Assembly: GCA_019237515.1 (NCBI GenBank)
Contig: JAFAGX010000416.1
Coordinates: 1-8,969 of the forward strand
Length of the DNA stretch: 8,969 bases
Reading direction: 5' to 3'
From: Acidobacteriaceae bacterium
GTDB lineage: Bacteria > Acidobacteriota > Terriglobia > Terriglobales > SbA1
The notes beneath the pieces are model-generated. The model made no database searches and was not told the DNA's origin. It was given only the letters and a program-made list of their open reading frames with translations. This document shows positions 1 to 5,221 of the stretch, piece after piece. Position numbers and translations under genes: made by a program. The stretch's first letter is position 1; each line of letters begins with the position of its first letter.

Positions 1-92
1 TTTGCGCGGGCAAGACGTTCCCGGCGCAGGCGGTCAAAATCGATTCGCTGCTCCCAATCGACTGCCAAGGTTCCATGAGTTGGCAATGCCAT
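1..92 (-). CDS. Probable M24-family (Xaa-Pro peptidase-like) protein, N-terminal fragment cut by window edge
   Basis: Only about 30 codons are visible and the rest lies beyond position 1. The peptide begins MALPTHGTLAVDWEQRIDF and continues DRLRRERLARA. I recognise this as resembling the N-terminal lead-in of M24 'pita-bread' proteins (Xaa-Pro aminopeptidase, creatinase and DddP-like members), which often carry a VDWEERxxFxRLRxxRL phrase. The metal-binding residues that define the family are outside the window, so the function is unproven. The start at 92 is chosen because GGGAGG (minus strand, 98-103) sits 5 nt upstream of this ATG, an excellent ribosome binding site. The frame stays open upstream to another ATG at 129-131, adding 13 codons (MTIESEDKAREVL), but that ATG lies inside the palindromic repeat and has no good ribosome binding site. 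It follows the E1 genes on the same strand after a 146-nt gap and may belong to the same pathway or start a new unit. Confidence 0.6.
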   Translation of the reverse strand, partial: MALPTHGTLAVDWEQRIDFDRLRRERLARA

Positions 93-124
93 AAGCACCT
101 CCCGCGCCTTATCTTCGCTTTCGA

Positions 125-212
125 TTGTCATCCTGAGCGAAGCGAAGGATCTATGTAGTTGGTTGTTAAACGCATAGATCCTTCGCAGCCTAACAGCCAC
201 TCAGGATGACAA
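125..212. repeat. Palindromic intergenic repeat (REP/MITE-like), possible bidirectional hairpin
   Basis: Two nested perfect inverted repeats are visible. The outer arms are TTGTCATCCTGAG (125-137) and its exact complement at 200-212 (13 bp). The inner arms are GCGAAGGATCTATG (142-155) and its exact complement at 173-186 (14 bp), with a 17-nt loop. The unpaired stretches between the arms are 4 nt on the left and 13 nt on the right. The phrase TCCTGAGCGAAGCGAAGGAT is one I associate with short repeats scattered between genes in many bacterial genomes, including Acidobacteria; that is memory, not a search. No transposase is present, so any mobility would be non-autonomous. It begins 26 nt beyond the E1 beta stop codon, where a hairpin could terminate or protect the operon transcript. 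The remaining gap sequence (93-124 and 213-238) holds the ribosome binding site of the next gene and nothing else I can identify. Confidence 0.75.
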
Positions 213-238
213 AAATCACGCACAAGATTGTTAAATTC

Positions 239-1240
239 TTAGTCCTTGCCGCAAAGCTTCCGGGCCATCTCCATGACTGACTTTTCCGTCGGTACAGTCA
301 TATCTTCGAGCGGAGGAGAAAAGGGGATCGGCACGTGCATCGCACCCATGCGCGTGACCGGCGCGTCCAAATCGTAAAAAGCTCCCTCCGCAATTACAGC
401 CGCGATTTCGGCTGTTACTCCGTAGCGCTCATAGCCTTCGTCAACCACGATGGCGCGAGAAGTCTTGCGCACCGATTCCACGATCGTCTTTTCGTCGAGC
501 GGCCACGTGGTGCGGGGATCGATGACCTCTGCGCTAATTCCGCTTTCCTCAAGTAATACTGCAGCGGCGAGTGCGACTTGCACCATACTGCTGGTGGCTA
601 CGATGGTGATATCATTGCCAACCCGCTTCACATCCGCAACGCCGAGGGGAATTGTGTATTCCTCCGCGGGAACGGGCCCTTTCAGCTTGTACATCATCTT
701 GTCTTCGAAAAAGACAACCGGATTCTCGTCACGAATTGCACTTTTGAGCAGTCCCTTGGCATCGTAAGGCGTCGATGGGAGCACGACCTTTAGCCCGGGA
801 ACGTGACTGAACCACGCATGCAAAGATTGCGAATGCTGTGCTGCCGAGCGTCGAGTCGCGCCGAGCGTAGTCCGCATCACCATCGGAACTTTCCACTTTC
901 CGCCGGACATGTAATGGACTTTCGCCGCTTGGTTGACCATCTGATCCATGGTTAGCGTAATGAAATCACCGAACATGATATCCACTACAGGTCGAAGCCC
1001 CGTCATGGCAGCGCCAACGCCGATACCTGTAAAACCCGCCTCGGATATTGGCGTATCAAGCACGCGCTCCGTCCCAAACTCTTCGACGAGTCCGGAAAGA
1101 ACTTTGAATGGTGTGCCCGCTTCAGCGACGTCTTCGCCAAAAATACAGACGCGCGAATCCCGGCGCATTTCTTCTGCGAGCGCCTCGCGGATCGCCTGAG
1201 CAAACGTCAGTTCTCGAGGGCTAGCCTCAGGCGTAGACAT
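239..1240 (-). CDS. 2-oxoacid/acetoin dehydrogenase E1 component, beta subunit
   Basis: This 333-aa protein is a full-length transketolase-like E1 beta subunit, the usual size for AcoB/PdhB/BkdB2. It pairs with the alpha subunit encoded just upstream to form the alpha2beta2 E1, which decarboxylates a 2-oxo acid (or cleaves acetoin) with thiamine diphosphate in the cytoplasm. Visible signatures are FGEDVAEAG (34-42), DTPISEAGF (62-70) with the conserved Glu67 that normally activates the cofactor, QHSQSLHAWFSHVPG (135-149) with the active-site His region, and the C-terminal domain phrases VIDPRTTWPLD and VDEGYERYGVTAEIAA. The latter resemble acetoin-type enzymes more than classical pyruvate dehydrogenase. 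The start at 1240 is preferred over the in-frame ATG at 1276 because GAGGAAG (1250-1256) lies 9 nt upstream and homology begins here; the upstream ATG has no ribosome binding site. The gene overlaps the end of E1 alpha by 14 nt, indicating translational coupling. The exact substrate is unknown. Confidence 0.93.
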   Translation of the reverse strand: MSTPEASPRELTFAQAIREALAEEMRRDSRVCIFGEDVAEAGTPFKVLSGLVEEFGTERVLDTPISEAGFTGIGVGAAMTGLRPVVDIMFGDFITLTMDQMVNQAAKVHYMSGGKWKVPMVMRTTLGATRRSAAQHSQSLHAWFSHVPGLKVVLPSTPYDAKGLLKSAIRDENPVVFFEDKMMYKLKGPVPAEEYTIPLGVADVKRVGNDITIVATSSMVQVALAAAVLLEESGISAEVIDPRTTWPLDEKTIVESVRKTSRAIVVDEGYERYGVTAEIAAVIAEGAFYDLDAPVTRMGAMHVPIPFSPPLEDMTVPTEKSVMEMARKLCGKD

Positions 1241-2225
1241 CCTGATCCACTTCCTCGGGAGCGGGATATGGTGCATTCACGGCAAACTTGACGGCGGTTT
1301 CCATTTCAGATTCAACTTCGGACTGAATGCGAACGAAAGCCTCGGGTTCGGCTGCGCCCTCGCTCTTCAGCCAGTCAGAGAGCGATTTGATTGGATCACG
1401 ATCGCTTTTCCACTGTTGCTCTTCTGATTTCGACCGGTAGTATTCGCGATTAATGTCGCCGACATGATGTCCGTGATAGCGATAGGTATTGCACAATAGG
1501 AAAGCCGGGCCCTCACCGTGGCGCGCCCGATCGATCAGCTTCTTCGATGCTGCATACACTGCGCGAACGTCCTGTCCGTCGACAGTTTCGGTCTGCAATC
1601 CAAACGAGGCCGGGCGCGCAGCGATGTCGCCGGCGGTGGTTTCCGTGTAGTGCGTGTACTCCGTGTAAAGATTGTTTTCGCAAACATAGATAACGGGGAA
1701 CTTGCCTAGTTGAGCAATGTTCATGACTTCGTAGAGGACACCCTGCCCGAGTGCGCCTTCGCCGAAAAAGCAAACCGCAACGCGTTCAGTTCCTAGACGC
1801 TTGGCCGAGAGGGCAGCGCCGGTTGCGATTCCTACGCTTCCCGCAACGATGGCGTTAGCACCCAGATTTCCGGTATCCGGATCCGCAATGTGCATCGACC
1901 CCCCTTTGCCGCGGCAATATCCCGCTTCCTTGCCGAGCAATTCGGCAAACATGCGATCCGGAGACGCGCCCTTCGCCAGACAATGTCCATGTCCGCGATG
2001 CGTGCTGGTGATGTAGTCGTCATTACGCAGCGTTTCGCAGACTCCCACGGCGACCCCTTCTTCGCCGATGTATAAGTGCGCCAATCCAGGCATCAGAGCA
2101 CGCGTGTACAACTCGTTGACATGCTCTTCAAAAACACGAATACGCACCATCTGGCGATACATTCGCAGCCACTGCTCGACATCGATCGCCGAATTTGTCA
2201 TCGGCTGGTTTGCAGCTATCGTCAT
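1227..2225 (-). CDS. 2-oxoacid/acetoin dehydrogenase E1 component, alpha subunit
   Basis: This 332-aa protein matches the thiamine-diphosphate-binding alpha subunit of E1 (AcoA/PdhA family) over its full length. Recognisable blocks are YRQMVRIRVFEEHVNELY (23-40), GLAHLYIGEEGVAVG (47-61), STHRGHGHCLAKG (74-86), CRGKGGSMHIADP (104-116), the cofactor motif FFGEGALGQG to CENNLY (153-187), and the loop YRYHGHHVGD (248-257). The PGLAHLYIGEE form is closer to acetoin dehydrogenase alpha subunits than to human-type pyruvate dehydrogenase. The cofactor motif has Glu156 where most E1 enzymes have Asp (GDG becomes GEG) and Gly160 where Asn is usual; Asn184/Asn185 are kept. The start is the ATG at 2225, whose first four bases ATGA contain the stop codon of the upstream dehydrogenase gene, so translation is probably coupled. 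E2 (lipoyl transferase) and E3 genes, often adjacent, are not in this window. Family is certain, substrate is not. Confidence 0.93.
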   Translation of the reverse strand: MTIAANQPMTNSAIDVEQWLRMYRQMVRIRVFEEHVNELYTRALMPGLAHLYIGEEGVAVGVCETLRNDDYITSTHRGHGHCLAKGASPDRMFAELLGKEAGYCRGKGGSMHIADPDTGNLGANAIVAGSVGIATGAALSAKRLGTERVAVCFFGEGALGQGVLYEVMNIAQLGKFPVIYVCENNLYTEYTHYTETTAGDIAARPASFGLQTETVDGQDVRAVYAASKKLIDRARHGEGPAFLLCNTYRYHGHHVGDINREYYRSKSEEQQWKSDRDPIKSLSDWLKSEGAAEPEAFVRIQSEVESEMETAVKFAVNAPYPAPEEVDQDVYA

Positions 2226-3118
2226 TTGCTTGCGTTACCAGTTGTGATTCCTGACATCGCGGCCAGAACATCGAACACGCATGCAAAATCCAGCTTCGCC
2301 AAACCCATTCCGCGAGCAGCGGTGAGGAATTCATTGCTTACCGCAGTTGTGGGTAGAGGTATGTCCAACTGTCGACCAAGATCTAGCGCCAACAGCATGT
2401 CCTTCTGCATCATGTTCACGTCGAACCAGGCTTCTGCGGGCTGCTGCAGAACGAAAGGCCCGCGATACTGAACCATGGGAGAGGCCACGGCACTGTGAGT
2501 AAAGACTTCGACTGCCGTCTGTCTTGCAATCCCGCTTTTTTCTGCCAACAGAACGCCTTCCGAAAAAGCCATCATCTGCACGGCGAGGTTCAGGTTCACG
2601 GCAATTTTCAACACCAATGCCAGGCCGTTATCCCCGACATAGGTCACTTTCGGCCCAATGTCTTGCAGAATTGGCTTGATGCGTTCGAACGATTCGCGGC
2701 GGCCTGCAACCATCACCGAAAGCTTGCCTTCCTGTAGAGTGATGACGCTGCCAGAAACTGGCGAGTCCAGCATGTCAGCACCCTTTTCGCGAACCTTGGC
2801 CGCGAACCCGCGGCTGACATTCGGGCTGACCGTGCTGATATCGGAAAAGACCTTGCCTGCACCGAGACCTGCCAGCAACCCATCGGGACCCTCCATGATT
2901 GCGGTCAACGCGGCCGAGTTCGTGACCATTGCGAATGTCACATCCGCGGCGGCAGCGACCGCGCGCGGGGTGTCCGCCCACCGCATTCCCTTATCGATCA
3001 ACCATTGGGCTTTTGAGCGCGTACGGTTGTAGCCGGTAACTGCGTGGCCTTTGCTGAGCAGGCGACTGACCATCTGCCCGCCCATGGTCCCGAGACCGAC
3101 AAAGCCAAGGTTTGCCAT
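2222..3118 (-). CDS. NAD(P)-dependent beta-hydroxyacid dehydrogenase (3-hydroxyisobutyrate dehydrogenase family)
   Basis: This 298-aa protein has the complete architecture of the 3-hydroxyisobutyrate / tartronate-semialdehyde / glyoxylate reductase family. It has an N-terminal Rossmann fold with GFVGLGTMG (5-13) and NRT (31-33), the substrate motif DSPVSGS (118-124; commonly DAPVSGG), and an all-helical C-terminal domain holding the catalytic Lys171 in LKIAVN with Asn175. A second conserved basic pair follows in NMMQKD (235-240). Members oxidise a beta-hydroxy acid to the semialdehyde or reduce the reverse, in the cytoplasm; the sequence does not identify the substrate. The start ATG (3116-3118) directly abuts the TAA stop of the upstream regulator, and GGAG inside the end of that gene lies 5 nt before the ATG, a good ribosome binding site. 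Placement between the regulator and E1 suggests it feeds or drains the same pathway. A role in valine breakdown is possible but not shown. Confidence 0.9.
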   Translation of the reverse strand: MANLGFVGLGTMGGQMVSRLLSKGHAVTGYNRTRSKAQWLIDKGMRWADTPRAVAAAADVTFAMVTNSAALTAIMEGPDGLLAGLGAGKVFSDISTVSPNVSRGFAAKVREKGADMLDSPVSGSVITLQEGKLSVMVAGRRESFERIKPILQDIGPKVTYVGDNGLALVLKIAVNLNLAVQMMAFSEGVLLAEKSGIARQTAVEVFTHSAVASPMVQYRGPFVLQQPAEAWFDVNMMQKDMLLALDLGRQLDIPLPTTAVSNEFLTAARGMGLAKLDFACVFDVLAAMSGITTGNASK

Positions 3119-3850
3119 TTAGTCTCCGGCTACAAGGGTGTTTTTCAGCAAAGGTTGTGATTCGCTGGATTTTGAATCCTCGCGAACCTGCAGTAAATGT
3201 GCGCGCATCGCGGCACGGGCCTTTTCCGCGTCGTGCTGTTCAATTGCATCCAGAAGTCGTTTGTGGTGATACTGTCCCCGCTCGGGGCCGCCTTCGACGT
3301 AGAAGATTCTCATTCTCTGTTCGCGCAGAAGCCCGACAATAGAATCGATCAAAGAAAGAATCAGTGGATTCGCCACCGCCTCTGCGAGCGAAAGATGGAA
3401 ATCGAGGTCGGCTTCAATGAAAGCAGCGGGATCTTCTCGAGAACGGTCCATCACCTTGAAGGCCTCCCGCATGGCGGCGAGATGCTGCTCCTCTATGCGC
3501 GTTGCCGCGAGTGCGGCAATCTCCGGTTCAACGACCGCCCGCATTTCGACAAGATATGGAAGCCCATCCTGCTGCCCAACTTTCATCATCCAGTCGATCG
3601 ATTGACGCATGGCTTGAGTCGTTCCATTGGTGATAAATGTTCCTCGCCCCGAGTAGGCCTCCACCAATCCTTTCTCGCGCAGAGCTTTCACTGCCTCGCG
3701 AACGGCAGTTCTACTCACGCCGAATCGCTGGGCAAGTTCGCGTTCAGCAGGAAGTTGGTCGCCGGGCTTAAGCGATCCCTTCAGGATTGAATCCTCAATC
3801 TGCTGAACGATCTGTTCGTAGAGGCGTGATGTGCGAACTGCTTTATACAT
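3119..3850 (-). CDS. FadR-subfamily GntR transcriptional regulator
   Basis: This 243-aa cytoplasmic protein is a typical FadR-type regulator. An N-terminal winged helix (about residues 5-76) contains the GntR signature PGDQLPAERELAQRFGVSRT, then AVREAVKALREKGLVE and SGRGTFI. The C-terminal FCD ligand domain (about 98-223) carries the residues that usually bind a metal ion: Asp150 and His152 in DFH, His195/His196 in QYHHKR and His218 in RAHL. FCD domains sense small organic acids or acyl derivatives; which one cannot be told. The ATG at 3850 is chosen; a TTG two codons upstream (3856) is an alternative, and only a weak GGGG precedes either. The gene is the first of the compact operon with the dehydrogenase and E1 genes. 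A FadR-type operator lies inside its own promoter, so autoregulation is likely, and a related site is found before the TonB-dependent receptor gene. Confidence 0.93.
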   Translation of the reverse strand: MYKAVRTSRLYEQIVQQIEDSILKGSLKPGDQLPAERELAQRFGVSRTAVREAVKALREKGLVEAYSGRGTFITNGTTQAMRQSIDWMMKVGQQDGLPYLVEMRAVVEPEIAALAATRIEEQHLAAMREAFKVMDRSREDPAAFIEADLDFHLSLAEAVANPLILSLIDSIVGLLREQRMRIFYVEGGPERGQYHHKRLLDAIEQHDAEKARAAMRAHLLQVREDSKSSESQPLLKNTLVAGD

Positions 3851-3890
3851 CTGCAATTAACCCCAATTTGAAGGCCACTAAGCAACGCGA

Positions 3891-3915
3891 GGTATAGTGG
3901 TCTGACCAGAATACC
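3891..3915. promoter_or_regulatory. FadR-type operator, probable autoregulatory site
   Basis: The core TGGTCTGACCA (3898-3908) is a perfect palindrome around the central base 3903 and matches the FadR/GntR consensus TGGTNNNACCA; E. coli FadR itself prefers TGGTCNGACCA. The dyad extends outward with GGTAT at 3891-3895 and ATACC at 3911-3915, giving 10 of 12 symmetric pairs over 25 bp. It sits between the predicted -35 and -10 elements, where a bound dimer would block RNA polymerase. The neighbouring FadR-type regulator is the obvious binder. Confidence 0.82.
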
Positions 3916-3919
3916 ACAA
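3891..3919 (-). promoter_or_regulatory. Predicted promoter of the regulator-dehydrogenase-E1 operon
   Basis: On the minus strand TTGTGG (3914-3919) and TATACC (3891-3896) are separated by exactly 17 nt, a sigma-70-like arrangement with three of six matches at -35 and four of six at -10. It lies 2 nt past the hydrolase stop codon and about 40 nt before the regulator ATG. The match is modest, and support comes mainly from the operator occupying the spacer. Confidence 0.5.
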
Positions 3920-3921
3920 TG

Positions 3922-5139
3922 CTAGCTCGTCGACCCATTAGGCGGGGCTAGATTGCGCACCAGCCATGGGACAATCACTTGCCTGAAGATCACCGGATCA
4001 GGCCATACTTTTACTTGCCGACCTAAATGACCACCTGACGGATTAATCCATGCATCCTTCGGCGTGTCCCCTTTACTGAGCAACAGGTAAATATCGGAAA
4101 TTGGAACTTGCGTATCCTTGACGCCGGCGATCACGAGCATGGGCGCCATCGGTTTCCCGAGCAGGCCTTGTTTTATCAACGACATCTTTTCTAATGCAGC
4201 AGCAAGTTCGTCTTCGTTGGTTACGCCATCGAAAATATTCATCAGTGCGGGAACCTGATCGAATAAATATTCGCGATTTCCTAATAGAGAGTTTGTAAGA
4301 AAATCCTTCGAGAAGAATTCGTCAATCGGCGGCGATTGCGCGCTGGCTCCGCGCAGCCGGGCACGCTCCACGATTGCCAACTTCGTCGCCCAATATGCGC
4401 CCCAGCTGACTCCGTGGATTGCTAACCGGTTCTTATCGATTTCCGGGCGCGATTGCGCATAATCAATCACGCGCGAAAGCATGCGGTCGGCATTGGGGCT
4501 TGCTTTCACCGGAGACTGCCCAGTGCCCGGACCATCGACCGCGAGGAATCCGATCCCGCTGGACGTGATTGCCGAAAAAGTTTCCGATACATCTTCTTTT
4601 CGGCTATCGAGCCCGTTCACGGCGATCACCAGCGAAACTGGAGCTTTTCTGTCTTTTGGCAATCGCAAGTAGCCGATGATTTCGGAATTCTCAAACGGAA
4701 TGTGAACCACTTCGAGCGGCGGGTCCCAAAAGCGAGTGTGCGCCAGGAAAGCTTGAATCGCCTTTTCGTATGACTCTTGCTTCTTCGGCGATGCCGGTAT
4801 CGGCCATTTTCCAAATGAATAAAGCCGCCACGCCCGCACATAGTCGGCATTGGCCTTGGCAGGATCCGTCGCTTGCAGTTGTTTCGCTTCCGACATGTAT
4901 TTGTCGCCGACCGCCATGAAAGCCGCGGCCCATTCGTCTTTGTCTTTGCTGTGGACCGACGCAAAGCCTTCGCGAACATCGGCAGGATCAAGCCCGATCA
5001 GCGGATACATGCCGTTCTCGGCCCGCTTGATTGCTTCCGTCTTGATTTCCTCGATCGTGCGCTCGTGATGTTGGTCAGTCTGGCCCAAGAGGCTTATGCC
5101 CATGATTGCGACAATCGCGATTGAGATTCTTGCGACCAT
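3922..5139 (-). CDS. Exported FrsA-like alpha/beta hydrolase (DUF1100-type fold)
   Basis: This 405-aa protein starts with an apparent signal peptide: M-VAR, then the hydrophobic run ISIAIVAIMGISLLG (5-19), then a polar QTDQHHER. It should therefore act in the periplasm or outside the cell. A helical N-terminal region (about 30-140) precedes an alpha/beta-hydrolase core with VNGLDSRKED (174-183), VDGPGTGQSP (202-211), the nucleophile elbow GVSWG with Ser245, Asp342 in GVKDTQVP and His371 in SGGHLG: a complete Ser-Asp-His triad. The arrangement resembles the FrsA/DUF1100 family, which includes esterases and C-C hydrolases. The in-frame ATG at 5217 would add 26 residues lacking signal character and would place the start inside a strong hairpin; the ATG at 5139 puts the signal peptide at the N-terminus and is preferred, although no clear ribosome binding site precedes it. 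It follows the receptor gene on the same strand, suggesting it processes the imported compound. Substrate unknown. Confidence 0.85.
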   Translation of the reverse strand: MVARISIAIVAIMGISLLGQTDQHHERTIEEIKTEAIKRAENGMYPLIGLDPADVREGFASVHSKDKDEWAAAFMAVGDKYMSEAKQLQATDPAKANADYVRAWRLYSFGKWPIPASPKKQESYEKAIQAFLAHTRFWDPPLEVVHIPFENSEIIGYLRLPKDRKAPVSLVIAVNGLDSRKEDVSETFSAITSSGIGFLAVDGPGTGQSPVKASPNADRMLSRVIDYAQSRPEIDKNRLAIHGVSWGAYWATKLAIVERARLRGASAQSPPIDEFFSKDFLTNSLLGNREYLFDQVPALMNIFDGVTNEDELAAALEKMSLIKQGLLGKPMAPMLVIAGVKDTQVPISDIYLLLSKGDTPKDAWINPSGGHLGRQVKVWPDPVIFRQVIVPWLVRNLAPPNGSTS

Positions 5140-5167
5140 TTCTTCAGCTGGGAACGCGCCGCGGAAT

Positions 5168-5216
5168 TGCTCGAAGGAAAGGGCTGGAAGTCTTTTCCAG
5201 CCCGCTGGTTCGAGCA
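5168..5216 (-). terminator. Nested hairpin between receptor and hydrolase genes (terminator or processing structure)
   Basis: Two inverted repeats share the centre 5192. The inner stem is GGGCTGGAA (5181-5189) against TTCCAGCCC (5195-5203), 9 bp with a 5-nt loop. The outer stem is TGCTCGAA (5168-5175) against TTCGAGCA (5209-5216), 8 bp. A symmetric 5-by-5 unpaired region separates the stems. It begins 5 nt after the receptor stop codon. On the minus strand the inner stem is followed by TTTCCTT, only a weak U-tract, so partial termination or mRNA stabilisation is as likely as full rho-independent termination. Confidence 0.6.
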
Positions 5217-5221
5217 TTTGA

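Noticed and set aside
125..212. CRISPR repeat or complete insertion sequence
   Set aside because: There is a single palindromic unit with no regularly spaced copies and no transposase, so only a REP/MITE-like repeat is supported.
335..767. Overlapping plus-strand open frames opposite E1 beta
   Set aside because: They lie antisense to a well-conserved enzyme, show no recognisable domain, and are explained as shadow frames of its codon pattern.
1241..1276. Upstream ATG for E1 beta at 1276
   Set aside because: No ribosome binding site precedes it, whereas GAGGAAG lies 9 nt before the ATG at 1240, where family homology begins.
3197..3790. Plus-strand 197-codon open frame opposite the GntR regulator
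   Set aside because: It mirrors the winged-helix and FCD coding sequence exactly; the minus-strand product has all expected motifs, so the plus frame is a shadow.
5140..5217. N-terminal extension of the hydrolase from the ATG at 5217
   Set aside because: It starts within a strong hairpin, has no good ribosome binding site and buries the signal peptide 27 residues into the protein.
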